A program made the translations under genes and the position numbers. DNA of 64,000 nucleotides, from assembly GCA_028284585.1 (NCBI GenBank), contig JANQRK010000029.1:62001-126000 (forward strand), written 5' to 3'. The stretch's first letter is position 1. Each line of letters opens with the position of its first letter. Origin of the DNA: Chromatiales bacterium (lineage in GTDB: Bacteria > Pseudomonadota > Gammaproteobacteria > Chromatiales > Chromatiaceae). Below are positions 27,176 to 36,791 of the stretch, piece after piece. The notes beneath the pieces are model-generated. The model had not been told where the DNA came from. It did no database searches and saw only the letters and a program-made list of their open reading frames with translations.

Positions 27176-30100
27176 ATGCTGCCAGAAACGCGACAGGATA
27201 GAAGCGCACTCCGTTGGATCCGCGGTGAGCTAGACCAAACCTTGCGAGAAGCGCGCGCCGCGCTGGAGGAATACGCCGAAGGTCAGCTAGCCTGCCTTGA
27301 GCAATGCATTGACCACCTGCACCGCGTGCAAGGTGCCCTCGAAATGGCCCAAGTATACGGCGCTTGCATGCTCGCCGATGAGATGGAGCAATTGGCGCTG
27401 GCACTGACGCATGGGCAGGTCAAGCAGACCGAACCTGCGGCGGAGACGCTAATGTTGGGCATGGTGCAGTTGCCGGCCTACTTAGAGAAGGTTGAGGCTG
27501 GTGGTGCAGACATACCGCTCGCGCTGTTGCCCTTGCTAAACGATCTGCGGGCTGCCCGCGAAGCGCCGCTGGTTTCTGAAACCTCACTGTTTGCGCCCAA
27601 GCTGAATGCGGTGATCGCCGCTGAGACCGTACGCCCGGGCTCGGGTAACCGCGAATTGCCGGCGTTGCTTCGCCAACAGCGCAGTCAGTTTCATCGTAGC
27701 CTACTTAATTGGATACGTGGCATCGATGGGGCTGTTTCGCTCAGCCAGATTCGCGACGTGCTTGATGTGCTCAACAGTGCGGCCGGCACTGCTCGGTTGC
27801 GGCGTTTGCTGGATGCCGCCGAGGCCCTGACTGCGGCACTGCAGGATGACGAACAGGCACCGGCGCTGGCAGTTAAGCCACTATTCGGCAAACTCGATCG
27901 GGTCTTCAAGCAAGTTATGGATCAGGGGGAAGAATCGGCGATGCTCGATTTTCCCGTCGAGCTGTTGAAAAATCTGCTGTATTACATCGCGCGGTCCAAT
28001 TCCAGCCATCCCTCAGTAGTTGCAGTAAAGCGCTCGGCCGACCTGGTCAACACCTTTCCGGAACACCCAGTCGATGTGGCTTCTGTGAATTCCCTCGGGG
28101 CGCCCGATCGAGAGTTGTTTCAGGCGGTTGGCGATGCCCTGGCGCAGGACTTGCGTGACGTTAAGGATCAACTAGATCTCTTCATTCGCAGCGATCGTAG
28201 TCAGCTGGAGCGTCTGACGGGGCTGGCCGATCCGGTTCAGCGCATCGGTGATACCCTGGGCATGGTCGGCCGCGGCGACCTTCGAAGTCGTCTCAAGCAT
28301 CGTTGCGAAGAGCTGCGCCAAGTCGCAGAACAGGCCGAGGTGCCTGCGGACGACTACCTGATGAGTTTGGCCGCAGATCTCCTAGCAGTCGAATCGTCGC
28401 TCAGCGGTTTGGCGAACGGTGATGATCCGGCGCTGCAGCGCCAAGATGCCCCGGCCGACGGCGTGCTGTCGCCGACGCTGTCCAAGGGCGAGTTGCAGCA
28501 ACATCTTCAGTCGGCGATCGACGAGGCTTTGGTCGAGTTGGCGAAGACCAAGGACGCGATCCTCGAGTTCATCGATAAACCTGACCAACCGCAACTTCTC
28601 GAAGGCGTGCCTGAGCACCTGCGCGGTGTGACCGGTGTGCTGCAGATGCTTGAGTTGCCAGAGACAGGTCCGCTACTGAACGACCTCGGAACTTATCTCG
28701 CTGGCTTAGCCACTGGTGGCGCTGAGCCACCGAACGCTGAGCAAAGGGATGCGATTGCCGACGTTGTGATTAGCACAGAACTCTACATGCAGTCGGCTGT
28801 TGACCCGAGCAGCGATAGAACCAAGCTGCTGGGCGTCGCTGAAGCAGCACTGAGTCGCCTGGGTGCACGTGCGACGGCGCAATCGGAAGCGGATGCCGAA
28901 GCAGTGCCGGCGGTAAGCACGGCCGAGGCGCCAAGTTCGGAGAACGTGCCAGCGCAGATGGAGCTAGCTAAGGAGGCCGATGCTTCAGGTGGCGTTGATG
29001 CGGCGGAAAGTGCAAACGAGGATGAAGACCTCATCGATCCTGAGATCCTCGAGGTGTTCTCGGAAGAAGCCCAGGAGGAACTCGAGGTCATTCAAAGTCA
29101 GTACCCTCGGTGGCGTGCTGACAAAGAAGATCAGGAGGCGTTGCAAACCTTGCGGCGCTCGTTCCACACCCTGAAAGGGAGTGGCCGGATCGTCGGAGCC
29201 AGCAACCTCGGCGAGTTCGCCTGGGCAGTAGAGAATCTGTTGAATCGAGTAATCGACGGTACCTTGGCGGCTGCACCAGAGTCGCTACATTCTCTGATGG
29301 ATGATGTTCTTGCAGTTCTGCCGGCGCTGGTTGCAGAAAGTGGCCAGCCTGGTATGCCGGCAACCGATGTAGATGTATTGGCGACGCGAGCATTTGCACT
29401 GGCGTCTGGTGAGTCGGGCGAAGTTTCTCAGCCATCAAATGAGTCTGCAGAAGACCTAGAGCCGGCTGCGGCCCCAGAAGAGATGTCGGCGATTGTCACT
29501 GAAGATAGCACCGTATCGCTTGCGGATGATGAATTATCGAGTATGGTGCCCGGAACGCCTGCGGAGAATGACTCTTTGCAGGTCGTAGAAGCACTCACGG
29601 CGACTCCAGGCGAAGAGTCGCTGGTTGTCTCCGAGAGCGAAGAGGTGGCTACCGCAGTTGGCGTGGCCGGTTCGTCCAGCATCCAACCCTTGGCAATCGA
29701 TCAAGCATCGCAGGCTGCGGACTCTGACTCGAGCTCCGCAATGCAGGCGATTGTCGATCAAGCAGGGTACTCGACGCCCACACTGGACGAAGTGGCGGAT
29801 GAGTCGATTTTAACAGCAAGCGAATTGCAGGACTCTGAGTTCAGCGAGCTTGAAGCGACTACGCCTAGTAGTGCTGACACCAGCCTAAACACCGTGTTCC
29901 AGAGTGAGGTTCACGGCCATTTGAATGTGCTAGGCGACTTTGTCACGCGTTGTGGTGCCCAGCCTGGGCGATGTACTTTTGAAGAGGGCGTGCGACGTGC
30001 GATGCACACTCTGCGCGGCAGCGCACGCACCGCCGGGATCAGGCCAATGGCTGAGCTGGCAGGGGCCCTTGAACAACTCGGCGATGTCATGCAGGAGCTG

Positions 30101-32854
30101 GACAGATGTCCGGATCCCGCCATGCTGGCCTTGCTCGAGCGTAGTCACCAGTCACTCTTGGAAATGGTGGCGTCTATAGATGAGCCGAGTAGCGGGGTCC
30201 CCGGATGGGAGACATTGTGCAGCGAGGTCGAAGGACTTGCTTCTGTAGTCGCGCAGCAAATTCCCGGAGCCGAGCCTGCTGCCGCGAATGAGTCGACCAA
30301 CGAAGTCGTCGATCAAGAGCTGGTCGAAGTGTTCCTGGATGAGGCCAAGGAGCTACTGGAATCGCTAGAGTCGGGACTTGGCGAGTGGCAGCTAGAGGCT
30401 GCCGGTCCAGATTGCTTGGCCCAACTGCAGCGTGCTTTGCATACGATGAAAGGCGGTGCCCGGCTGGCCGGCGTGATGACAATCGGTGATCTCAGTCATG
30501 CGATTGAGTCGGTTTTCGAGGCGATGGCCGAGAACCGCCTGGATGGCAACGATCGGCTGAAGGGGCTGGTCAGACACGCGACGGATGCATTGGCTCAGGA
30601 TGTCGAGCGTTTGACGAAAGGCCATATGCCGGAGCCACACAAGGCGCTGATCGAACGCCTAGAGTTTGCGGCGCAGGGCCGTGACTGGCAGGAAATTGCG
30701 CCACTGGATGCGGCGTTCGTGGATCCCGTCGCGGCTGCTCCGGCTGCGATCCCGGCCCCAACGGGCGATAAGGAGTCAGGCTCTGCAGGTGCCGAGGATA
30801 CGGTCGACGAGCTGACTCGAGACTCCGAGTTGCTGTCGGACTCGCAGCTTATGACTGATTCGGAGTTGCTGGCTGATTCCAGCCTGTTGACAGACCTGGC
30901 ACCGGACGATGGGCAGGGGGCAGTTGCCTTCCAGGGTGATTCGAATCTGTTGCAGTTTCCTGGGTCTGCCCAGGTTGGCGAAGAGGATGGCTTTGTCACC
31001 CGTGTCCCGCTGCCGGAAGAGAAACCAGAGAAAGTCAGTGGCAGCGAGCGGGTCAGGGTGGCGTCCGAAGTCCTCGATACCATGGTCAACAACGCCGGTG
31101 AGGTGAGTATTTACCGTGCCCGTATCGAGCAGCAAAACACTGGTATTGCGTTCAATTTAGGGGAACTTGGACAAACCATCGATCGTCTGCAGGGACAACT
31201 TCGCAACTTGGAGATCGAGACCGAGGCACAAATTCTGTCGCGCCATGAGCGCGAGAGCGAGGCCCAGGCCGATTTCGATCCCCTGGAGATGGACCGCTAC
31301 TCGGTCATGCAGCAGTTGTCGCGTGCGTTGTCCGAAACTGTTGAAGACTTGTCGAACCTCGGCCAGTCGTTGAGCGATCTCAGTCGCGATACCGATACCC
31401 TGCTGTTGCAGCAGGCACGGGTGACGAACGATTTGCAAGACAGCTTGCTTCGCACCCGAATGGTCAAGTTCTCGAGCCGCGTGCCGCGCCTTGAGCGCGT
31501 GGTGCGCCAGACCTGTCACAGTGTGAGCAAGCAGGCGAGCCTCGAAGTGGCCGGAGGCGATGAGGACATGGATCGGGCGATCCTCGAGCGCATGATGGGC
31601 CCACTAGAGCATTTGTTGCGGAATGCGATTTCGCACGGAATTGAAGACGCCGATACACGCGCGGCCCAAGGGAAGCCGGCGGAGGGCAAAATCTCTTTGC
31701 ATCTGGCTCGCGAGGGTAGCGATGTGGTGCTCGCATTGTCCGACGACGGGGCCGGGTTAGACCGCGAACGCATCCGCACCAAAGCGGTCGAGCGTGGTTT
31801 GATCGAGGCCGACAGTGTGCTCGAAGACGATGATCTGTTTCAGCTCATCCTGCAGCCCGGCTTTTCGACTGCGTCAGAGCTGTCACAGGTGTCGGGTCGT
31901 GGGGTCGGGATGGATGTGGTCCTGAACGAAGTCAAACAGCTTGGCGGCACCTTGGACATCGATTCGCCACAGGGCTCGGGTACCTGCTTCACTGTTCGGC
32001 TGCCATTTACACTGGCAATCACCGATGCCTTGCTGATCACGCTGGGCGAAGACATCTATGCGGTACCGCATAGCAGCATGGACGGGGTTGTACGCATCCC
32101 TGTCGACGAGTTGCGTGCCATCTACGAGGCTGAGCAAGGTACCTATAGCTATGGCGACCGCGATTACACCCTACGCTATCTCGGGAGCATGCTCGGTAAT
32201 CAGTCGCCGCAGATTCCCGATGGGCTGCGTTGGTTGCCGTTGTTGCTGGTGCGCTCTGGTGAGCACCGGGTAGCGATTCACGTCGATAGTCTGCTCGGCA
32301 ATCGGCAGATTGTTGTGAAATCGATCGGCGCCCAGCTCAGTACGGTGCGTTGGTTCACCGGCGGGACCATACTAGCCGACGGGCAGATTGCGTTGATACT
32401 GGATACCAACAGCTTGGTGCGAGCGGATGGCAGCCAACAACCGGTGGCTCAGATGGAACAGAGCGAGCCCTCCAGCAAGGGTATTTCGGTGATGGTGGTC
32501 GACGATTCGATTACGGTACGCAAAGTGACCAGCCGCTTGCTGGAGCGGCACAACATGCAGGTCGTGACTGCAAAAGACGGTGTCGATGCTGTTACCGTTT
32601 TGCAAGAGCACCAGCCCGATGTGATGCTGCTGGATATCGAGATGCCACGCATGGACGGCTACGAGCTGGCTCGCCACATGCGCAGTACGCCCGAGCTCAG
32701 CGAGATTCCGATAATCATGATTACTTCGCGGACCGGAGACAAGCATCGCAACCGTGCGCTGGAGCTGGGCGTGAAGCGCTACCTGGGTAAGCCGTATCAA
32801 GAGGCCGATCTGCTCGAGAACATCTATACGGTTTTGGCGGATGTCACTCAGTGA
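27176..32854 (+). CDS. chpA: Hybrid chemosensory histidine kinase ChpA/PilL
   Basis: A 1892-residue CheA-type hybrid kinase for pilus control. The N terminus has a degenerate phosphotransfer-like segment (His49 in HRVQG). Three canonical Hpt domains follow with phospho-acceptor His664 (HTLKGS), His944 (HTLRGS) and His1089 (HTMKGG). Next come a dimerisation region near 1293, an ATPase domain (N box LLRNAISHG near 1480, G box GRGVGMDVV near 1573), a CheW domain near 1610-1755 and a C-terminal receiver near 1770-1890 with Asp in MLLDIEMPRMDG. The linkers are acidic and Ser-rich, including a DSELL-type repeat near 1213-1241. Pseudomonas ChpA is longer and has more Hpt domains. The start at ATG 27176 has AGAGGA upstream. 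Confidence 0.95.
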   Translation: MLPETRQDRSALRWIRGELDQTLREARAALEEYAEGQLACLEQCIDHLHRVQGALEMAQVYGACMLADEMEQLALALTHGQVKQTEPAAETLMLGMVQLPAYLEKVEAGGADIPLALLPLLNDLRAAREAPLVSETSLFAPKLNAVIAAETVRPGSGNRELPALLRQQRSQFHRSLLNWIRGIDGAVSLSQIRDVLDVLNSAAGTARLRRLLDAAEALTAALQDDEQAPALAVKPLFGKLDRVFKQVMDQGEESAMLDFPVELLKNLLYYIARSNSSHPSVVAVKRSADLVNTFPEHPVDVASVNSLGAPDRELFQAVGDALAQDLRDVKDQLDLFIRSDRSQLERLTGLADPVQRIGDTLGMVGRGDLRSRLKHRCEELRQVAEQAEVPADDYLMSLAADLLAVESSLSGLANGDDPALQRQDAPADGVLSPTLSKGELQQHLQSAIDEALVELAKTKDAILEFIDKPDQPQLLEGVPEHLRGVTGVLQMLELPETGPLLNDLGTYLAGLATGGAEPPNAEQRDAIADVVISTELYMQSAVDPSSDRTKLLGVAEAALSRLGARATAQSEADAEAVPAVSTAEAPSSENVPAQMELAKEADASGGVDAAESANEDEDLIDPEILEVFSEEAQEELEVIQSQYPRWRADKEDQEALQTLRRSFHTLKGSGRIVGASNLGEFAWAVENLLNRVIDGTLAAAPESLHSLMDDVLAVLPALVAESGQPGMPATDVDVLATRAFALASGESGEVSQPSNESAEDLEPAAAPEEMSAIVTEDSTVSLADDELSSMVPGTPAENDSLQVVEALTATPGEESLVVSESEEVATAVGVAGSSSIQPLAIDQASQAADSDSSSAMQAIVDQAGYSTPTLDEVADESILTASELQDSEFSELEATTPSSADTSLNTVFQSEVHGHLNVLGDFVTRCGAQPGRCTFEEGVRRAMHTLRGSARTAGIRPMAELAGALEQLGDVMQELDRCPDPAMLALLERSHQSLLEMVASIDEPSSGVPGWETLCSEVEGLASVVAQQIPGAEPAAANESTNEVVDQELVEVFLDEAKELLESLESGLGEWQLEAAGPDCLAQLQRALHTMKGGARLAGVMTIGDLSHAIESVFEAMAENRLDGNDRLKGLVRHATDALAQDVERLTKGHMPEPHKALIERLEFAAQGRDWQEIAPLDAAFVDPVAAAPAAIPAPTGDKESGSAGAEDTVDELTRDSELLSDSQLMTDSELLADSSLLTDLAPDDGQGAVAFQGDSNLLQFPGSAQVGEEDGFVTRVPLPEEKPEKVSGSERVRVASEVLDTMVNNAGEVSIYRARIEQQNTGIAFNLGELGQTIDRLQGQLRNLEIETEAQILSRHERESEAQADFDPLEMDRYSVMQQLSRALSETVEDLSNLGQSLSDLSRDTDTLLLQQARVTNDLQDSLLRTRMVKFSSRVPRLERVVRQTCHSVSKQASLEVAGGDEDMDRAILERMMGPLEHLLRNAISHGIEDADTRAAQGKPAEGKISLHLAREGSDVVLALSDDGAGLDRERIRTKAVERGLIEADSVLEDDDLFQLILQPGFSTASELSQVSGRGVGMDVVLNEVKQLGGTLDIDSPQGSGTCFTVRLPFTLAITDALLITLGEDIYAVPHSSMDGVVRIPVDELRAIYEAEQGTYSYGDRDYTLRYLGSMLGNQSPQIPDGLRWLPLLLVRSGEHRVAIHVDSLLGNRQIVVKSIGAQLSTVRWFTGGTILADGQIALILDTNSLVRADGSQQPVAQMEQSEPSSKGISVMVVDDSITVRKVTSRLLERHNMQVVTAKDGVDAVTVLQEHQPDVMLLDIEMPRMDGYELARHMRSTPELSEIPIIMITSRTGDKHRNRALELGVKRYLGKPYQEADLLENIYTVLADVTQ

Positions 32855-33306
32855 ATCAGGCCAGTAACGAAATTCGATGCATGTTGATACCGCTGCGGGA
32901 GGGGCGCCTGCTGCTCCCCAACGCCTTGGTAGCCGAGATCATTGGCTATCGGACTCCGGACCCGGTTCAGCATGATGCAAGTTGGCTGCAAGGCCGCGTG
33001 AACTGGCATCAGCGTGAGATCCTGGTAATCGATTTTGAGCGTTTACTCGGCAAGCCGGACACCGGCGGTGGAGTGCGTCAAAGGATCGCAGTCTGTTATG
33101 CATTGAATCCGGAACAGGGGTGGCCGCTGGTGGGTTTGGTGGCGCAAGGGATCCCACGGCTGTTGCGGGTCAATCGCGAAGTGGTCGACTCGGCGACTGG
33201 TGGACCGGCAGGGGACTCGCCGATCCGCATGAACTTGTGGGTGTCCGGTGAGGAACTGATGGTGCCGGACATCGATTATCTGCAGGCTCAACTGCCTGCC
33301 CAGTAA
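32851..33306 (+). CDS. chpC: CheW-like protein ChpC
   Basis: A 151-residue second CheW-type adaptor, with the pattern LIPLREGRLLLPNALVAEIIGYRTPDPV, WLQGRVNWHQREILVIDFERLLG, and a C-terminal strand EELMVPDIDYLQAQL. In Pseudomonas ChpC may connect additional receptors to ChpA. The start is GTG 32851, overlapping the chpA stop by four bases (GTGA). No chpB methylesterase gene lies between chpA and chpC. A hairpin at its 3' end separates it from the convergent rsmE. Confidence 0.88.
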   Translation: MNQASNEIRCMLIPLREGRLLLPNALVAEIIGYRTPDPVQHDASWLQGRVNWHQREILVIDFERLLGKPDTGGGVRQRIAVCYALNPEQGWPLVGLVAQGIPRLLRVNREVVDSATGGPAGDSPIRMNLWVSGEELMVPDIDYLQAQLPAQ

Positions 33307-33328
33307 GAGACTCTCAGCCGGGAGTCTC
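33307..33328. terminator. Hairpin between convergent chpC and rsmE
   Basis: Arms GAGACTC (33307-33313) and GAGTCTC (33322-33328) pair perfectly around an eight-base loop and overlap the rsmE stop codon. There is no T-tract on either side, so this is a possible bidirectional transcript end, not a textbook intrinsic terminator. Confidence 0.4.
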
Positions 33329-34052
33329 AGCGCAAATCGCCCCATAACACCTGGATGGCTGCCAATGCCGCCAACGGGGCCGTCTCGGTGCGCATTACGC
33401 GAGGGCCCAGTCGCACGCTAGTAAACCCTGCAGCGGCGGCTTGGTTGCGCTCCGCTGCCGCAAGTCCTCCCTCGGGGCCGACCAATAGATGCAGCACATC
33501 GTCGGGAGGCGACAGATCGCACAAGCTCGATCGCGCTCGGTGATCTAGCAATAGACCCGCTTGGTGATCGACCAACCAGTCACTAAGGCCCGTGGGAGGA
33601 TGTAGCACGGGTAGCCGGCTGCGGCCGCTCTGTTCGCAGGCGCTGAGCAGTATGCCTTGCCAGTGAGCCAGGCGTTTTTTCCGGCGATCCGCGTCGAGGC
33701 GTACGACATTACGCGCGGTGAGCAGTGGGGTGATCGCCGAGGCGCCCAGTTCTACTGACTTCTGTATCGCGAAGTCCATGCGTTCGCCGCGTGATATCCC
33801 TAGGCCCAGATGAATACGCAAACTGACCTCGGGTTCGACGCTTTGTCGGGTGACGACTTGCACTGCGCAGGCCTTGCGATCACAGCGGGCGAGTTTGGCC
33901 GTGAAGTCTGTGCCGCTGCCGTCGAACAGGATAATGGTGTCCCCCGAGCGTAGCCTTAAGGCTCGGCTCAGGTGGCGCGTTGCCCGGGCGTCTAGGTCGA
34001 CCGTCGAACCGGGTTGCAGTGGTGGTGGGCAATAAACACGGGGTATACGCAA
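33327..34052 (-). CDS. rsmE: 16S rRNA (uracil-1498-N3)-methyltransferase
   Basis: RsmE methylates N3 of U1498 in 16S rRNA using S-adenosylmethionine. The product has the PUA-like N terminus LRIPRVYCPPPLQPGSTVDLDARATRHLSRALRLRSGD and the SPOUT knot with GLGISRGERMDFAIQKSVELGASAITPL, LLSACEQSGRSRLP, LLVGPEGGLAAAE and RLGPRVMRTETAPLAAL. The start is put at TTG 34052: RIPR directly follows, the length (241 residues) fits the family, and AGGG lies eight bases upstream; the upstream frame runs into metF. It follows metF on the same strand, separated by a strong hairpin. Confidence 0.92.
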   Translation of the reverse strand: MRIPRVYCPPPLQPGSTVDLDARATRHLSRALRLRSGDTIILFDGSGTDFTAKLARCDRKACAVQVVTRQSVEPEVSLRIHLGLGISRGERMDFAIQKSVELGASAITPLLTARNVVRLDADRRKKRLAHWQGILLSACEQSGRSRLPVLHPPTGLSDWLVDHQAGLLLDHRARSSLCDLSPPDDVLHLLVGPEGGLAAAERNQAAAAGFTSVRLGPRVMRTETAPLAALAAIQVLWGDLR

Positions 34053-34065
34053 CGGCTGAACCCTA

Positions 34066-34103
34066 ACATCAGGCGCGGGCGATTGATTGCCCACGCCTGA
34101 TGT
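34066..34103 (-). terminator. Strong hairpin between metF and rsmE
   Basis: Arms at 34066-34080 and 34089-34103 form a 15-pair stem (one G-U) around an eight-base loop, reaching into the metF stop codon. The minus-strand sequence after it is TAGGGTTCAG, not a T-tract, and AGGG is the likely rsmE binding site. It could attenuate or process the metF-rsmE transcript or shield its 3' end; a plain terminator is less likely. Confidence 0.5.
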
Positions 34104-34969
34104 CAATCTGAGTAACGATCGAGGCCGAGATTGTCCCAGATCTCGAGCGTCGGGCCTGCTTTGTTCATGGTGTAAAAGTGTAGCCCTGGTGCGCCCATCT
34201 CGAGCAGGCGGCCGCATAATCCAGTAACCACCTCGATGCCCAATTTACGGATGCTGTCGACATCGTCGCCATAACCCTCGAGCCGCTTGCGCAGCCAGCG
34301 CGGGATTTCGGCACCGCAGGCATCCGAGAAGCGAATCAAGTTGCTGAAGTTGGTGATCGGCATGATGCCGGGCACCAAGGGGATATCGATACCTCGCTTG
34401 TGACATGCGTCGACGAAGTTGGCGTAGGCGTCGGCATTGTAAAAGTACTGGGTGATGGCCGCATCGGCACCTGCCGCTACCTTGAACTGGAAGTTGTCCA
34501 GGTCGTGCTCGAAGCTCGGCGCCTGTGGGTGCATTTCCGGATAGGCTGCGACCTCGACGCGGAATTGGTCTGCAAAGTGTTTGCGGATCAGCGAGACCAG
34601 TTGGTCAGCATAATCGAGTTCACCCATCGGCCCGGCGCCAGACCCGGACGGCAGATCGCCTCGCAGTGCAACGATACGTTTGATTCCCTGTGCCTTGTAA
34701 CGTTGCAGGATCGATATGATCTCCGTGCTGGTGCTCCCAATACACGACAGGTGAGGTGCCACTTCGATACCTTGCTCGCTAATCCAATCGACGGTGGCGA
34801 ATGTCTTCGACTGGGTTGAACCTCCAGCTCCGTAGGTCACGGAGAAGTACTCGGGTTTGCGCTCATTGAGCCGCAGCACAGTCTTGCGGAGCTTGTTGGC
34901 ACCCTGGCTCGTCTTGGGTGGGAACAGCTCAAAGCTGAAGCTTGGTCTCAAGGATGCTTGCACAGACAT
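34103..34969 (-). CDS. metF: 5,10-methylenetetrahydrofolate reductase
   Basis: MetF reduces 5,10-methylene-THF to 5-methyl-THF with NADH and FAD, supplying the methyl group for methionine synthesis. The 288-residue barrel protein has FSFELFPPKTSQGANKLRKT, FSVTYGAGGSTQ with the catalytic region, HLSCIGSTSTEI, IVALRGDLPSG, the QYFYNAD motif and GIMPITNFSNLIRFSDACGAEIP. It follows ahcY after 45 bases, so it is probably controlled by the same riboswitch upstream of ahcY. The ATG at 34969 has no good binding site. Confidence 0.96.
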   Translation of the reverse strand: MSVQASLRPSFSFELFPPKTSQGANKLRKTVLRLNERKPEYFSVTYGAGGSTQSKTFATVDWISEQGIEVAPHLSCIGSTSTEIISILQRYKAQGIKRIVALRGDLPSGSGAGPMGELDYADQLVSLIRKHFADQFRVEVAAYPEMHPQAPSFEHDLDNFQFKVAAGADAAITQYFYNADAYANFVDACHKRGIDIPLVPGIMPITNFSNLIRFSDACGAEIPRWLRKRLEGYGDDVDSIRKLGIEVVTGLCGRLLEMGAPGLHFYTMNKAGPTLEIWDNLGLDRYSD

Positions 34970-35014
34970 AATTCAATTCGCTGGTCAGCGCTGCTTCGGC
35001 AGCCTCGACCCAGA

Positions 35015-36421
35015 TCAGTAACGGTAGTGATCCGGTTTGTAGGGTCCGCCGACCGGTACCCCAATGTAGTCGGCCTGCTCCTGTGACAAACGGGTCAGTT
35101 TGGCACCGATCTTTTCGAGGTGCAGTCGGGCGACCTCTTCGTCCAGGTTCTTGGGCAAGACGTAGACGCCGACCGGGTACTCGTCCGGTTTGGTGAAGAT
35201 CTCGATCTGGGCTAGCACCTGGTTGGTGAACGAGTTCGACATCACGAAGCTTGGGTGCCCGGTTGCGCAGCCTAGATTGACCAGCCGGCCCTCCGCGAGC
35301 AATGTGATGCGGTGCCCATCGGGGAAGACTACCTGATCCACCTGGGGTTTGATGTTGATCCATTCATGCTGGCGCAGTCGGTCGATCTGGATCTCGTTGT
35401 CGAAATGACCGATGTTGCAGACGATAGCTTGGTCTCGCATCGCGGCCATATGCTCGTAGGTAATGACGTCTTTGTTGCCAGTGGTGGTGACGTAAATGTT
35501 GGCAACCGGCAAGGCATCTTCGATGGTCACCACGCGGAAGCCCTCCATCGCCGCCTGCAAGGCGCAGATCGGGTCGATTTCGGTCACCCAGACGGTAGCC
35601 CCCAAGCCGCATAGCGACTGCGCCGAGCCTTTGCCCACATCGCCATAGCCGCAAACCAAGGCCACTTTGCCGGCGACCATGACGTCGGTAGCGCGTTTGA
35701 TACCGTCGACCAGGGACTCACGGCAGCCATAAAGGTTGTCGAACTTAGATTTGGTGACCGAGTCGTTGACGTTGATGGCTGGGAACAACAGCTCGCCATT
35801 CTGGAACATCTCATACAGGCGATGTACGCCGGTCGTGGTCTCCTCGGTGACACCCTTTATGCCGCGACCGATGCGAGTCCAGCGTTGCGGGTCCTCGGCC
35901 AGCGAACGCCTCAGGGTTGCCAAGATGACCTGCCACTCCTCAGGGTCGTCCGCCTTGGTATCGGGTACCGCGCCGGCTTGTTCGTAGGCAGTCCCTTTGT
36001 GCACCAGCAGCGTCGCATCGCCGCCGTCATCGAGGATCATGTTAGGCCCTGAACCATCCGGCCAGTTCAGCACCTGCTCGGTACACCACCAATACTCTTC
36101 TAGGGTCTCGCCCTTCCAGGCATAAACGGGGACACCCACAGCTGCGATCGCCGCCGCGGCATGATCCTGGGTGGAAAAGATGTTGCACGAACACCAACGC
36201 ACCTGGGCGCCGAGCGCCACCAGGGTCTCGATGAGCACCGCGGTCTGGATGGTCATGTGCAGGGAGCCGGTGATGCGTGCGCCGCTCAGCGGTTTATCGT
36301 TACCGTACTTCTCGCGCAAGGCCATCAGGCCCGGCATTTCGGTCTCGGCGATCTCGATTTCTTTGCGGCCCCAGTCGGCGAGCGATATGTCTGCGACCTT
36401 GTAATCGGAAAACTCACTCAT
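35015..36421 (-). CDS. ahcY: Adenosylhomocysteinase
   Basis: AhcY splits S-adenosylhomocysteine, the product and inhibitor of methyltransferases, into adenosine and homocysteine. The 468-residue protein starts [26 protein letters not shown] and shows [40 protein letters not shown], the NAD loop [25 protein letters not shown] and the C-terminal [18 protein letters not shown] with PDHYRY. The region around 150-190 has the insertion typical of bacterial long-form enzymes. The start at ATG 36421 has AGGAG upstream; the frame is open further but covers the riboswitch. Confidence 0.97.
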   Translation of the reverse strand: MSEFSDYKVADISLADWGRKEIEIAETEMPGLMALREKYGNDKPLSGARITGSLHMTIQTAVLIETLVALGAQVRWCSCNIFSTQDHAAAAIAAVGVPVYAWKGETLEEYWWCTEQVLNWPDGSGPNMILDDGGDATLLVHKGTAYEQAGAVPDTKADDPEEWQVILATLRRSLAEDPQRWTRIGRGIKGVTEETTTGVHRLYEMFQNGELLFPAINVNDSVTKSKFDNLYGCRESLVDGIKRATDVMVAGKVALVCGYGDVGKGSAQSLCGLGATVWVTEIDPICALQAAMEGFRVVTIEDALPVANIYVTTTGNKDVITYEHMAAMRDQAIVCNIGHFDNEIQIDRLRQHEWINIKPQVDQVVFPDGHRITLLAEGRLVNLGCATGHPSFVMSNSFTNQVLAQIEIFTKPDEYPVGVYVLPKNLDEEVARLHLEKIGAKLTRLSQEQADYIGVPVGGPYKPDHYRY

Positions 36422-36448
36422 GGTCGTTGACTCCTGTTCAAAAAACGT

Positions 36449-36527
36449 GAGTGAGCGCCGTTTTGAGCTGCCGTATCCAACTCCGAGCCTGGCCTGATTG
36501 GGAGTCAGGCTGCAACGCTCCTCGGGA
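36449..36527 (-). promoter_or_regulatory. S-adenosylhomocysteine (SAH) riboswitch upstream of ahcY
   Basis: The minus strand carries the SAH riboswitch consensus GAGGAGCGTTGC, then CCAGGCTCGG, then AACGGCGCTCAC. Pairings check out: P1 CCGAG (36525-36521) with CTCGG (36487-36483); P4 GCCTGA (36510-36505) with TCAGGC (36497-36492); and the pseudoknot stem GAGCG (36520-36516) with CGCTC (36457-36453). This class turns expression on when SAH accumulates and occurs before ahcY and metF genes in beta- and gammaproteobacteria. A T6 run at 36439-36445 and the ahcY binding site follow, so control may act on termination or on translation. Confidence 0.95.
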
Positions 36528-36791
36528 GGGAATTGTGGTCGTACCGCCCGCCTCGCTGGAATTGGCCAACGGGGCGATTGACTTACGACGTCTACCAAGA
36601 CTCAAATTGTACACTTTTAGTCCCCTAAGAACAGGGATCGCAGGGTGCATGCGCCCTTCTGAATGACGCCAGTGCCGGGCCTTCAGTGCTATCGCAGACC
36701 GGCGGGTAGGCTATTTTGGGAGCAGGGGCCAGCGACCGGTCGAAGCCGCAGATTCGGACGCAAAGTGGCACAGCGGCTAGCGGAGGAGAAC

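Noticed and set aside
33307-33328. Strong intrinsic terminator for chpC
   Set aside because: The stem is perfect but no T-tract follows on either strand, so only a low-confidence transcript-end hairpin is listed.
36422-36598. N-terminal extension of AhcY
   Set aside because: The in-frame extension is encoded by the SAH riboswitch and leader, and the conserved protein begins at ATG 36421.
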